In this document: positions 23,186-34,949 of the stretch, piece after piece
How positions within the stretch are numbered: position 1 is the stretch's first letter
How the letters are laid out: each line of letters opens with the position of its first letter
Origin: Amaurobius ferox
Lineage: Eukaryota > Arthropoda > Arachnida > Araneae > Amaurobiidae
Length of the DNA stretch: 64,000 bases
Reading direction: 5' to 3'
Assembly (NCBI GenBank): GCA_951213105.1
Contig: OX578147.1
Location: 130,874,822-130,938,821 of the forward strand
Notes under the pieces: model-generated
Told to the model about the DNA's origin: nothing
Databases searched by the model: none
Seen by the model: only the letters and a program-made list of their open reading frames with translations
Program-made: the position numbers and the translations under genes

Positions 23186-23398
23186 TCAAAATTGGAGTCC
23201 AGAATGTCCAAGAGTGCGTTTCAGAAGCAATAATGGTGCAGAAGCGTCGAAGTATGAGTATGCGTAGTGGTTATGTTGAAATTTGAAAGGTGGGAGAAAA
23301 GGGAAAGCTGACCTCAAAATGTCAGAAAAAGCAACGGTCAATATTCCAAGCATGATGAGTAACAGAACGATAAACAGAAGTGTGCCGATTTTAATGTA
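23186..23398 (-). pseudogene. Membrane-segment reading frame, copy 2
   Basis: The minus-strand frame has the hydrophobic run LLFIVLLLIMLGILTVAFSD and the tail LLLKRTLGHSGLQF then a stop, colinear with 19797-20011. Upstream on the minus strand a pyrimidine-poor TTAATAG|ATAC could be a weak splice acceptor. The two copies are 3.4 kb apart in the same orientation and are clearly paralogous at the DNA level. They may be terminal exons of a duplicated gene or just a dispersed repeat with a chance open frame. Confidence 0.4.
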
Positions 23399-23699
23399 TC
23401 TATTAATAAAATCAAGTGCCGATTTAATATGGTTTCGAAAAATGTATTTAATTAAATATTAGTTATTAATTAATTTATTAATCATGCATGTAATATGCTC
23501 TAAACTTACTGCTGTGTATATTGCGTTTGGTGGCTGCAAAACCTAATTTTGTGCATAACGGGACAACTAAGTTAGAAGATTAAAAAAGGTTAATAGAATA
23601 ATAAGAACAAACATTTATTTTAGTGGATGATTATATTACATTCTTCAATTTTACAAAATTAAAATAGTAGCACAATATTTGAATATATCTCAAAGGTAG

Positions 23700-24260
23700 T
23701 TTGGGGGGTGTAATGCCAGATAAATTGCGACCTTAGGTTGGATCAAGTGGTGGCACGCATTAATTAGTTTCTTTTTTAACAAACACAACTTTAAACACAC
23801 CCTCATATAATTTAAATTGTACGGTACCTGAATTTCTTTTCAATATCTTGAAGAACAACACCGTCACAATTTACATCCTGCAATACCAGATGAACATGAC
23901 TTCTTTTTCGAACTCCTATATCAGAGACACACACACAACTCCAATCACTGTTACAGCTTGCTCTCCACAAGTCCAACTCCAACAGTCTGCCTTGACCAAT
24001 TCTGTTCACCAACTCCGAGCAACTCTCACTTATATATCTTTCCCGCTGGACGGTCTACGTGCTGGTATGTAAACATGAGGGCTGATCGGTAGACATGGGG
24101 CACCGTCTCGGTTGCCTCCAAATGGCTTAGCGTGGTATGTAAGACGTGGGGCCACCTGTATGTTACCGCCAATATGCTTAGCGTGGGGATATTCATTCCA
24201 TCCGCATTCCTTGCTCCATCATTTCTTATTCCTTCCCAATCCTTAATATGGTATGTACAA
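23700..24260 (-). promoter_or_regulatory. LTR-like promoter segment (tentative)
   Basis: On the minus strand GATATATAAGTGAGAG sits at about 24030, followed by a GC-richer transcribed-looking stretch to about 23820 and a possible U5/PBS-like junction TCTGGCATTACA near 23720. Upstream on the minus strand there are two diverged ~60-bp repeats that share GCTTAGCGTGG (plus strand, near 24126 and 24177). No second LTR is present. This may be a solo LTR or a cellular promoter; evidence is weak. Confidence 0.3.
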
Positions 24261-24688
24261 ATATGCATATATGTTAGATCAAATATATGATTTCGGAAAA
24301 ATATAAAAACATGGTCTCACAAGTGATATTTCTCCTCCTTAAGAGTTTAATAAGATCAATGTAATTTTTATCTTAACAATAATATATGTAAATAAATAAT
24401 ATTTATTTTAAAAGTTAAAAGTGTGGAATACAATGTGTAGTTTGTTAATTAATGATTATATTTAGGAACTCTACAAAAAATTAATGGTGTGTTATTGCGG
24501 CCAAGGTGTGCTATGTACGAATATGTGATTCACGATCACTAATAATTAAGAATGAGAATTCAATCCAAATTCACTATTTGATACTTAAAAGTAACCTATT
24601 TAAAATTTAAAACACTATTTAATATTTAAAAGCAATTTATATTAAAAGGATTTTATATTTTTCCAAAGTCATATATTGGATCTATATA

Positions 24689-26015
24689 CACTCACGGACA
24701 ATTAAAATTGCGCACCAAGAAGGAAGCATAGGATGAACCTGAATTTTTATTGATGGAAGGATGCAGATAAATGATATACATGATCACAAAAACAGCGCTG
24801 CAGAACACGTACAAAGGGAGTTGCGGTACACTGGCCGGTCATTCTCAATCGCCTGTCGCAACGCCTCGTGCTGCGATAATAAGCAGCAATACTGTCCGGC
24901 ATGGTGCCGAACAGACGTCTAATGTTGTCCTGCGGCAGACGGGTCCACACCTGTTGGATGTTACGTTCCATATACCGACGATTGCGACAACGAGACAGTT
25001 GGCGTTTCCCCTGGTCCCACACATGCTCGATAGGGAACAGGTCTGGGGAGAGGGCAGGTCATGGAAGTGTCTGGACATGACTCAGGCGAGCCTCGGGGAC
25101 CCGAGTCATGTGCAGCCGGGCATTATCCTGCTGGAGTTGCGCACCTGGAATCTCAGAAACGAATGGGAGCACATGGGGCAGTAGAATCTCATCCACGTAC
25201 CGTTGGCCCGGCAATGGTCCAGGTAGCACTACTAGAGCGATCGGCTGTCGTAGATTATGTCTCCCCAGCCCATGATGTCGATAACGGGGTTGGGAATGTG
25301 GCGTTGTGCAGGTGACCTCCACACCCTGACATGCTAATCATCGGTCCCCAAAATGAAGCGGCACTCATCGCCAATCTGTGGCGTTCCACGTTACTCTGAT
25401 GCGACACCACTGCAACCGGAGCCGCCGATGCTCCCGTAACAGACGCTGGGATCGCAGATTTTCCTCCTTCAGGCATTTAGATATGATTCGTGGGCACACA
25501 AGAGTCGCCACGTGTGCCTGAATCGCGGAATCGGCCGCCGCGGGCTCTATACGTGCCCGCCGCACGATTATTCTATCATTTCTATTCGTGGTATGCCTGG
25601 TCCATCCAGTGTCGATCTTCCGTGTCTAGGTGGCGTCCCGTGACCAGTGTTCCCAACACCGTCGGACGCTATAATCTGAATGATCCACGTGACGGGTTAT
25701 CCGGCGCGCTGGCCAGACCTCTCTCGAAGTGCGTCAGTTGCGTATATCGACGTTTCTGGCGTCTACCCACCATTCTTTTTACTTCGTACTCTTGCATGCG
25801 TCGGCCGAAACTTCTCGCATTGTTGGAGTGTCAGCTACACGCCGGTTTATAAGGCCGCTGGCTCATGCTAGCAGCGCCACTCACGGGTATACGATTATGC
25901 GCAATCTCATCAGACTGGGATCATTTGCATACCAGCCCGCCCTCTAGCTGTTTCCATCATTTCGTGGTTGTACCCTGTTTTATTCTTGGTGCGCGATTTT
26001 CATTGCCCTTGAGTG
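24689..26015 (-). mobile_element. Tc1-type transposon, full length but decayed
   Basis: About 1327 bp, flanked by TA. Left inverted repeat CACTCACGGACAATTAAAAT, right end reads CACTCAAGGGCAATGAAAAT on the minus strand, each continuing to CGCACCAAGAA. The ends match those of the deleted copy at 20015-20692, so both belong to one family. The transposase lies on the minus strand and is interrupted. Confidence 0.9.
24760..25565 (-). pseudogene. Tc1 transposase, interrupted
   Basis: Minus-strand pieces in order: an N-terminal/linker region (25365-25565) ending in VTWNATDW; GDECRFILG near 25360 carrying the first catalytic Asp, soon followed by a stop; LQQDNARLHMTRV near 25140 with the second Asp; and WPALSPDLFPIEHVWDQ near 25020 with the catalytic Glu. 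As in the copy at 20.2 kb, 32 residues separate the second Asp from the Glu. The C-terminus (QQVWTRLPQDNIRRLFGTMP) is the same in both copies. Stops and at least one frame change make it inactive. Confidence 0.85.
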
Positions 26016-28165
26016 TATATAAGTATATAAATATAAATATATAATAGTAATAAATAAATTTATTTATTATTTAGTTAAATTCATTAAGTTAATAATAATT
26101 TAAAGAATTTCATTAAATAAATAATAAATATCTTCGTTTAAAATTTTAATTAAAATTTTACTTTTAATTAAACTTCATTAAAATTTCATTAAAACTTATC
26201 AGTCAGAGGACTCCTCACCCCATCGAGGTGAGATATAGGTTCGAAGTTTCTACCACTCCCACGTACGGGGAAGGGACCAGACTCATTTTGTTGAGGGGAG
26301 AGCTGGGTAATGACTTTCTGACTACCGGGGATATCCTGTTTCAGATTCTTTGAGATTTTAAGCCTTTCATTTTTTCTATGCTTTGTGTAGAGCCTGTAAC
26401 GAGATTTGGAGTACGGTGTTATCTGCATTATTTAGGTATCGGACACTTATTTTGCGGTGACCGATATATAAATTAGTTCAATTGTGCTGTGATTGTTTAA
26501 ATTAAGAATTAACTATGGCATGCAGTTTTCACTATTATTTATACGAATAAAATTTATTTATTTTGTTATTTTTATAACTACCCTGCTTTAACTCCGGCCA
26601 ACATTTTTTAGTATTACACATTTTTTAGTTTTATATTCTTAGTTTTATATTCCCGGTACATTTTTTAGTATTATATAAAATGGTAGGGAGTGCCAATTAA
26701 TGGCCACACAATGTTTTATTCAATTGTATTTAATCTTATATTTCATTCATGTCTTTTAACAGGAAAGTCTCAATATAACTGTTTACATACTAAACTTAAA
26801 AAGGAAATACTTACAAAGGTAAACTTACAAAGAAACTTTTTTAATTAGTTAAGCATAGTAATTTATGTTTATACGAGTATAATTTTATTCACAGCGGAGC
26901 GATGTGCTGCGACTTTACAATGAAACCTTTTTATCCGTTTATAAAACCAGAATTAATTAGAATCCAGTTTTCTTCCTTCAATTAAACCTCCTTGTTCAAA
27001 ATTAAGCAATTATGCTCTGTACTTGAAAAATTCATATCCTATCCTGTAATTAATAACTTATTATGTAGTCGGGAGATCATAATAATATATTAAGCGTGTT
27101 TTCGCTGATGGAATATTTGTAATATGATTAATGTTGGGAATGTTTTTATTTGAGTTACACTGGACTGTGAGATTTCGTCAATGTGAAAAAAAAATATACT
27201 TATATTGGAATTAAAATATCATGTCTTCTGAACTTTACTGACAAACATATTTGTGCACATAGAGCTTGCCTGAAAAAAAGCTTTCCAAAGGATCTTGGTA
27301 GGATCAAACTAGGATTTCGCCGAAAATTCCTTAAAGTTATATATTTATATTCGAAATCTTTCTAAATTAAATTTGAAAATTCAAGCATATATAGATCTCA
27401 AAATATTGCGGACTTTTAAATAGATTTATAAATTTATTCTGAAACTATTATACGTATTAAATATGGTAAATTAAGCAACTTTTCGTATATAATTTTATTC
27501 TCGGCAAATTGAGTAAGATCATTTTAAAATTGTATAGAAGCTCGATGCATTTTGCCAATTCGTGTATTTTAACTTGTTAAGATTTATTATATTTTTAAAA
27601 TAAGCTTTATTATATTTTTATCTAATAATTTTTCAGAACAAATGTTATTTCATAGATATAGAAGTACTTAGAGTAAATAATTAGAGTACTCAATTAACCA
27701 CTCATAGATAACCACGCTTAATTTCATTCTTAAAAACTTGCTACCACTGTCACTAACTATCTAAGGTGGCCGGGTTTCGCTCTTGGTAGAGTTTAAAACA
27801 TAAGCACATAATATTCGTTCTTGAAATGGCAGCAAGAAAACTTGTTTCCAGTGAACATAAGTGAGTATTCTTGCTGCAAGTGCAGTAGCACATGTTACAT
27901 GCTGATTACACATAACATAAGTATCCACGGTTCACCGATGCTGATTACTGCTCTCAGAGCATGATTCCTAATTAATAAAATACAGCCTGTTCTCGAATTT
28001 TGTGATCATTGGATAATTTATTCGAAATTGGTATGTATAAGGGTTACTTCTTTGCGGTTTGACGTATTACCTGTAACAGTTGGTTTATTGCTAAAAAAAT
28101 ACTAGAGCGAAGAAAAAATACAGAGTTGATTTATTTATATTAAGGAAGAAATACTCTTCCCTAAC
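26016..28165. other. Unassigned AT-rich interval
   Basis: No defensible gene. A GC-richer patch at 26200-26420 (GGTGAGATATAGGTTCGAAG, GGGGAAGGGACCAGAC) stands out from its AT-rich flanks and could be part of an unrecognised SINE or LINE. The rest is low-complexity AT-rich DNA. Confidence 0.35.
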
Positions 28166-28175
28166 AGCATTTTTT

Positions 28176-28535
28176 TTCACAATGACTAAGATTTACGTCA
28201 CACTGTGACTTTGGGACATCACAGGACGTCTCAGTACGTCTCGGCAATGTCATATTGAGGTCACAGCGAAGTCATTTTGGTCATTTTCATGGTCGTTTGT
28301 GAAGTCGCATATTAACTTGTTAGTGACGTCACATTGTAGTTGCCATTATAATGTCGTCACATTGTTACGTGTAAATTAAATTGTGGAAACGTCATAAAAT
28401 ATAGTCACAATGAAGTTACAAAGTTACTAATACGTAACGTCGCATAGAAGTCACAAATATGATGTCACATTGTGACCCAGGTGTCACGTGACTACAACGT
28501 CACTGTCACACATGTGACGATCTTTGCTGTGAGGG
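28176..28535. repeat. GTCAC/GTGAC-rich block, possible MITE
   Basis: About fifteen GTCAC or GTGAC pentamers in ~320 bp, including the palindrome GTGACGTCAC at 28323. The outer ends are roughly inverted: TTCACAATGACTAAGATTTA on the left against CTCACAGCAAAGATCG on the minus strand at the right, both followed by GTCACA...GTGAC. That suggests a short inverted-repeat element, but no duplication is evident. TGACGTCA is also the core of a CREB/ATF site, which may be coincidental. Confidence 0.5.
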
Positions 28536-29382
28536 TTTTCTCTACTGCCTTAGGACCCTTCTATGGTCAATTTACGATTGATTATCAGATCTTCTTTTAC
28601 CAATAATAACTGTGCTGTATTTTTCACTACGCTATTAAACAATAATCTAGTCCCAACATGTTACATTTGACATGGTGACATACAATGGTGCGTAATATTA
28701 CTGAATGATGCGTCAAGTGACTAACGTGACTTTGGATTATTGGTAGTCTGAATGTAAATATCTTTATGACTGATCTCACAATTGCACTATCAACGCAGTG
28801 ATCTGTGTTCCAAAGGTGCGCACAACCTTTTCATCGTGTATGCATGCGACCTTGGATTTATTGTTGTCAGCATCGTTTTACTATTACATCTCTTCGATGT
28901 AGGTAAAAATTCTCTGGCTCACCAGAATATTTAACTTCAGCCTACGATGCATCTGTTGTTGAACTCGTGTAATTGCTCATACCGACGTAGGGTGAGGCAT
29001 TACACCTTCTTAACATGCTAATTAATGCAACGGAACCACAACATCGTTTAAATATGTTCTAGCGAATAATTCATGCTTCTTAAATGCTCCCCAGTACAGA
29101 ATGTTTCTATCAAATCCATGCATATTTGGATGAAGTATATCTGTACGCCAAGTTTCACAGTTCTCTGTGAAATTGTCAGTTGTGCATTGTTTTCTATATC
29201 CCAGAGTGTATTTAAAAACACGAAAACTCGATGTAAATTGACGCAATTATCCGTTTTGTGCTATATTTTGTGAGATTAAAATTAATTGAATGAACATAAT
29301 TGAGAAATAAAGATAATAGTTTGAGTCTTTATGCAAAGGCACGCCAACATGAGATTTGTGGCTTGAGCAAATTATCCCAGCA
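28536..29382. other. Unassigned interval
   Basis: Moderately AT-rich. Two overlapping opposite-strand frames of ~70 codons (29022-29273) show no recognisable motif. I do not call a gene. Confidence 0.35.
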
Positions 29383-29390
29383 GTTTAGAC

Positions 29391-29898
29391 CATGGCGGTA
29401 AAAGTAAGGAGTTAAATTTTCATACTAAGAAAACGCCAATATCGTTTGAAACAATCATTCAGGTGGCGCTGGAATAAGATAAGTAGTCCTGTATTGTATG
29501 CATTTCTATGGCGAAAGACCTAAAATATTTATTTAAACTGTCAATTTTGTAAAATTAATTATTAGTGCAACGCAAAGAATAACTGAAGCGATAAAGAATA
29601 TTCCTACGTATTCAAAATTATTTTACTTTCCAATTCATTTTTATCGCCACATATTCTGTACTCTATCCTATATAACTATGAAAAAATACTGGTTAATTAT
29701 ACTCATAATTAAGGAATCCTTAATTTAAAAATTATTAAAAAGACATATACTAAATACTACGCCTTTCTATAGTGTCAACTAACAATAGCAACTACTTTAC
29801 AAACGCTAGCGACACCTAGATATAATTCTCAAAGCATTATGGCATTTTCAAGCGTTTCATCCATATAGGAGTTTTATCTCCTCCTATCTAACTCCATG
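29391..29898 (+). mobile_element. MITE, hAT-like, copy C with 8-bp target duplication
   Basis: The element (508 bp) has ends CATGGCGGTAAAAGTAAGGAG and, on the minus strand, CATGGAGTTAGATAGGAGGAG. It is flanked by a perfect 8-bp direct repeat GTTTAGAC at 29383-29390 and 29899-29906. An 8-bp duplication with CA-starting ends fits the hAT superfamily. The interior is colinear with copies A and B. It is the youngest-looking of the three because the duplication is intact. Confidence 0.82.
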
Positions 29899-29906
29899 GT
29901 TTAGAC

Positions 29907-30245
29907 AGTAAAATAGAGCTCCTAGATCCAGATCATGTTGTGTTTTGCCGTCGGGTCAAGGTAGTTATTTTTTAAAAGGTTTCTCACTGGGCAGGACTGG
30001 ACTTCTAGTTCTTTTAATGTCATGCTTAATTGGGTTGCCATTGGAAGTTGCCTAGTTATTAGCAAATAAATAAATATGTGTAAAAATATATGTGCATTTT
30101 TAAATATAATAAATCACCTAAATATATCTTCCAGAAATTATAAAAAATTCATGAGTTTTTAAACTGGATCTCCAATTTCTACTATTACTTTTGGTGCTAC
30201 GTTCCGGTATTTGCTTCCATTAAAGTATTTTGTTACTTTGAAAAT
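29907..30245. other. Unassigned AT-rich interval
   Basis: No coding frame or repeat seen beyond short AT-rich tracts. Confidence 0.35.
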
Positions 30246-30570
30246 AATTGGCTAGTTAATGCAGTTTTTCCAGGACATTTCCCTTCGAAATAGCAGTAAA
30301 AGTAACGCTTTATGATAAAAACTGCAGGATTTTTTTAATGAGATCGAGCATTAATTTTAATGTCAAAGTTAATGGCGGTAATCGCGAATATTTTAAATCT
30401 CTAAAAAAATTAGGAATGAGGAGTTTTAGGAAGGTAAGTAAAGGAAATGTCATGTTCTTGCACATGTTAAGGTTCTCACAACTAAAATTAATAATCATAT
30501 TATAAAGATTAAACGTATTTAACTCTCTCAAGTGTAAATCATAAAAGTATTGCTTTATCTGCCTTGTGCA
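30246..30570. repeat. Diverged dispersed repeat, copy 1
   Basis: Shares a chain of blocks in order with 37960-38265: CATTAATTTTA(A/G)TGTCAAA, GTAATCGCG, ATTTTCAAATCT-like, and TTCTTGCACATGTT. The two copies have no recognisable ends, so class is unknown. Confidence 0.55.
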
Positions 30571-30927
30571 ATGCATGTAAAAGAGCAAGAATTTTGGTAG
30601 TCAGTAGAATCCTATTTTGAATTTTAGTGGATTTACATGTGCTGAACCGGATGAAACCACTTTTTTCAATAACATTTATCTTTGCATATGTTAGTCTGTG
30701 AGCACGATATGCCGCAAATAAATAAGGATTTGTTTAACAATGATTTCAATTTGCACGATGATTTCAATGGAAAGTGAAAATAATATTATATACAGTGAGT
30801 TTAGATCAAGCTAAAGATTTGAGACTTTCGAACATATTTTTCTAAAGTCGAAAAATATTATAAAGAAATAAATGTGTTCTAAGCAATTTATGATAGAGGC
30901 ATTCCATAAGCAATATTTTCTTGTTCT

Positions 30928-30975
30928 TCGACCCAGACCGTCCGACCTACTCAAAAGTGTAAGGTAACAGGTAAT
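30928..30975 (-). mobile_element. 5S-SINE 3' tail fragment
   Basis: On the minus strand it reads GTTACCTTACACTTTTGAGT then GTCGGACGGTCTGGGTCG, matching the 3' module of the 5S-headed SINE at 48703-49083. Only ~45 bp is present, so it is a severely 5'-truncated insertion. Confidence 0.65.
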
Positions 30976-31044
30976 ATTTTGGAATGCCATTAACAAGACA
31001 TTAGCATGTACAATCTTCATATACTGCATACTTTTGTGGTTCAT

Positions 31045-32069
31045 ACATTTTTCTGATTTGGTGAAAAAGCCCTTGAAGTAATTGTGGTCACCATATTTTC
31101 ATAAATTTGCTTCTTTCAAGGAAGTTCAAGAATTTTGTATTCTCACTTGCAGCAAACGGCATCAAATTAATACTTTTTGAGTGAGAGAGGCAGTTTACAG
31201 TTTCATGGTCGTCAAATTTCATGAGCGTTAGATCAGCAATGTCGTTAAAAATCACTTTTGTCTATGTTGGTAAAATATCGCGGTTATTTTTAATTCATCA
31301 AAAATCGAAAAAATTTTTACGGATGATTATCCTATTTTTTACTAGAGTTCGTACTGCATGTTTTACGATGACGATCGGAATAAATCTGCAATATTTTTAT
31401 CACTACTGATCTACTTCAATATTACCTAAATAAAGAACTAGATCGATTTGAAAAGCTTTTTAATTACATCCGAATTGATCGATTTTGTGTGCAATTCATG
31501 GCGATGAGCTGAGCCGCATTTTCGAAACAAATATTACGCAGACATTTTTTTTTTAAATCGCCACGATATCAGATAGGAAATATGATTAGAGATCTCAGCT
31601 ATAATAATATACAAATTACATAGTTATTTTTATATTATTTCATGGTCAGGCACTTGATCGCCCAATCATTCGCAAATTTAGCGACATGATCGTGAATCAT
31701 TTCGTCATCACGTGATGTTATCCCGTCGTACAAGAGGGGGCGAAACACATTATGACCTTAGAGGATACAACAAAATACAGGTCGTCAGGTGGAACTCGAA
31801 TTCACAACTTGTCAGTGGAGAAAGTACGAGGAAACACATGCCTTAGGCCTTTCAATTACCCCGCCAGTATCTCCATACTATTAATTAATCTTTAACGCAA
31901 CATATTGCAAGATGTATAAATATATCAAGCGATATATAAATATATCAAGCAGTATATACAACTTTAATCTTAACGCAAGCTAGAGTACACAAAACAGAAG
32001 TTTCCGATCACGTCACTTGTGTTTCAATTCCGTCAGCATAATTTATGTGAAACAGACGCAGTCCCTTGT
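31045..32069. other. Unassigned interval
   Basis: AT-rich with no supported gene. Around 31770-31860 a minus-strand stretch with GAATTCGAGTTCCACC resembles a tRNA T-arm, but I cannot fold a convincing tRNA. Two near-identical AAATATATCAAGC units occur at 31917-31950. Confidence 0.35.
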
Positions 32070-32255
32070 TTACGCAGTGTACGGGTACATCTGTGGGTCG
32101 TAAAGTCCTTTCTAGCTGCTGGTGGCCAGGGAAGAAGGGTACGGTCCCTGTAAATTTTGCTCTCACAGAGTTCCGGTCTAAATTGGGTAACTTTTCTGGG
32201 CGTCCAAATATTTGCCTTACACCTTCGTGTCGGTCACACAGTTTGGGTTAAAAAG
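32070..32255 (+). mobile_element. 5S-SINE family, old diverged fragment
   Basis: Colinear with the body and tail of the element at 48703-49083: GTGGGTC...GTC, GGGAAG(A/G)AGGGTACGGTCCC, GTTCCGGTC(T/C)AAATTGGGT, CCTTACACCTT, ending near TTTGGGTT. The 5S head is absent and divergence is high, so the family has been active over a long period. Confidence 0.7.
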
Positions 32256-32967
32256 AAAGAGCTGCAGTAAACCAGGTCTCCTACACACTACTTCATACAA
32301 AACTATGGTTTTAAATCATAATTATGTTGAAATGGACATACTGATAAGAAGATACATCCATTGTATCCTTGGACCTGTTACGCGCTTTATATGCGCTCAT
32401 CAGCATGGAATAACAATTAACTGCAATGACAGCAAGTAAACTTACTACTTGCCACAACTCCTATGGGAACTGACAATTGCAGTCCTTCCACATAACAGGC
32501 ATGAAATTCATATACAATTTAGCTCGGGCAACACGAAGCTGCAAAGGCCATGTTCAAAATTAGAAGGTCTTTAAGTATCCCTTAAAAAGGTATTCAAGGG
32601 TCCCTTAAAAATTTCGGGCTTCGAGCACTTTTTTAATTTGCCTATATTGAAATAATGTCCTGCTGAGAACGCGAACTCCCTGTTTGGAAATTTGTTACTT
32701 GTTGAATACTTTATAGTACGCCGATTGCATGCGCAAGAACAGCAGGCGTAATATGTCGTTAGTTGTAACTGCTAAAAATTGCAGTAATAAGGTGACAGCT
32801 GAAAAATCTGCCCTCTAGTTACAGATACCTTTTTTTTTACCTCATCACAATATTTTCACTTTACATGCTATTGCTGCGAACGTGCGGTACTCCTGGCGTC
32901 TTCAAGAACAAGCGAATAAAACAAAGTCCATGACGTCAGCAACACGTGACTCTGACGTGATCCTAGG

Positions 32968-33232
32968 GTTGCCAGAATTTCACAATTAGAAAACGGGTTC
33001 CGGATATGGCGATTTATCGCCAATTCGACGGCATTTGGCGACTTTCGAAATGTTCCAGAAACTCCTCGATAGAACGATTATTCCTTGAGATATGGAGATT
33101 TCCAGACATTTTTATGGGGAGGCTATGCATAGTACTATATATAGAGACTATAATAGACTACATCGCTCCGTTGCAGTGGAGTTGACGAATGAACGCAACA
33201 TGAACTACATTGGATTGTGATTTTTGTCAAAT
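32968..33232 (+). mobile_element. Split LTR, 5' part
   Basis: Begins GTTGCCAGAATTTC like the LTR at 11153, with ATTTGGCGACTTTCG in the U3-like region and a TATA-like ACTATATATAGAG at about 33134. It ends at 33232, where an inverted-repeat element starts. Its 3' part resumes at 35189. Confidence 0.6.
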
Positions 33233-33341
33233 CATAGCTGCCAACTTATTTGGAGTAAAAATCAGAAGATTTTTGAAAAAAAATCAGAATAGCGCGTAAA
33301 ATGAGTTTTACAGAACAAATCGACATAAATCTGATTTTCAA

Positions 33342-33445
33342 AGGACACAATGTAAATAACGCACAAATATGTGAAACACACAACTGTTTTGAGATCTCTT
33401 TGGAAACAGTTGTATGCATGTTCATTTGTACATTATTTACATTGT
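33342..33445. repeat. Imperfect hairpin
   Basis: The left arm GGACACAATGTAAATAA...ACAACTGTTT pairs with the right arm AAACAGTTGT...TTATTTACATTGTATCC, ~46 nt each with several mismatches and a ~14-nt loop. It lies inside the inverted-repeat element. Confidence 0.65.
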
Positions 33446-33965
33446 ATCCTTCATCTCTCAAAATATTTTGACAGAAAGTTACGTTATGTAATGATGATAT
33501 AATTCGTTATGTAATGATGGAAAATGATATAATTCTATTATATTTAGAAAATGCAAGTTTGACAATTGCGTTTAAGAACAGGGTTGTTTAAATACATGGG
33601 CAAATTTAATTTTAACACATTCCTTTATATTAATTCTAAACTATGATTTTGTTATCTATAATAACTCATGCTTTTATTTTGTCAGTTTTGTTGAAATTAA
33701 ATCATTACAATAGTCAGGATTTATGAACTTAATTTCACAAAAAAAATTTTTTTTACAATTGGGAAGACACAAATTTTTTGTTCTTAAACTGCAGTATATT
33801 TTTAAACACATTCATAAAATTATCATGTATTATTAAAATGTGCATTGTCTAGTGTCTACACATAAATAAAAATTGGTGGCAGTATATTTTAAAGAAAATG
33901 TTTATTTTGTTCAAAAATATCTTTTCATAAAAATGTGGCAGAAAGGGCTTCAGATAGAAAAAGAT

Positions 33966-34650
33966 TGAATTTCATGATCGTACTATTTATATGAAAATAA
34001 TTAAAAAATTAACTTTTATAATCAACCAAACTATGAAAATAAGCTACTTTAGTCCAGTTAATGTGCAACAATAAGGAGAAGGAGATCGATGGAAAAGGAT
34101 AATTGCGTAATCTCGGAAACGCCCGCGAAAAAAAACTGAATTTCACGATCGTACTATTTATGTGAAAATAATAAAAAAAATTTGCCTTTATAATCAACCA
34201 AAATATGAAAATAAGTTAATTTAATCAAGTTAATGTGCAACAATAGGGAGATGGAGATCGATGGAAAAGGATAATAGCGTTCTCTCGGCAACCGCTGCAG
34301 AGATGAAAAAAAAAAAATTACTATTTAAATGAAAATAATTAAAAAGGTGACCTTTATAATCAACTGAAATATAAAAATAAGCTAGTTTAGTAAAGTTAAT
34401 GTGTAATAATCAGGGGATGGAGATGGATGGAAAAAGGCAATTATGTACTCTCAGCAAAGCCTGAAAAGAAAAGACTGAATTGCTCATCTTAAAATTTAAG
34501 CGAAATATAATTTGTTTAGTAAAATAATTCTTTATTTTTATTCGCACTATAAAAATAAATTAGGTCTATTGTTCTGATATGAAATCATTAGAAGAAGAAA
34601 ATGGATGCAAACTGGTAATTTTGGACTCTCAACAAAAAGGGGTAAAAGTA
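33966..34650. repeat. Four-unit tandem repeat, ~172-176 bp period
   Basis: Units start at about 33966, 34138, 34313 and 34489. Each has CGTACTATTTATATGAAAAT, CTTTATAATCAACC, TAATGTGCAACAAT and GGAGATCGATGGAAAAGG, progressively degraded in units 3 and 4. Units 1 and 2 are closest to each other. Confidence 0.75.
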
Positions 34651-34949
34651 AAACAAATATTTTCAAATGCTGTGCGAAGTTTTTTTTTCTGTTTCCCCTT
34701 TGAGTCCAATGACAACATATGTATTAATGATATATATGATAACATACATCACGGTGATTACGGAGACAAAAATCTACAACTTATTTTTTATTCCTTTCTG
34801 TGGGGGATTTTATGCCTACACTTCCGGGTTAGAAAGACGAGCATTGTCTGCCGTCCGTTTCTTGAACGCTGCGTGCTGGAAGTACCAGAATAAATAGAGC
34901 TTGTCACACGAGAACGTCTGCGTTCATTGCTGCGTTCATTGTCTGCGTT

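Noticed and set aside
25490..25852. 120-codon plus-strand frame
   Set aside because: It is antisense to the Tc1 transposase and its 5' flank; the minus-strand reading has the recognisable motifs.
26195..26428. 79-codon minus-strand frame in a GC-richer patch
   Set aside because: No recognisable motif and no support for splice sites; it may be part of an unknown repeat.
31770..31865. Possible tRNA gene on the minus strand
   Set aside because: A T-arm-like GAATTCGAGTTCC is present but I cannot form a cloverleaf or find a proper A box.
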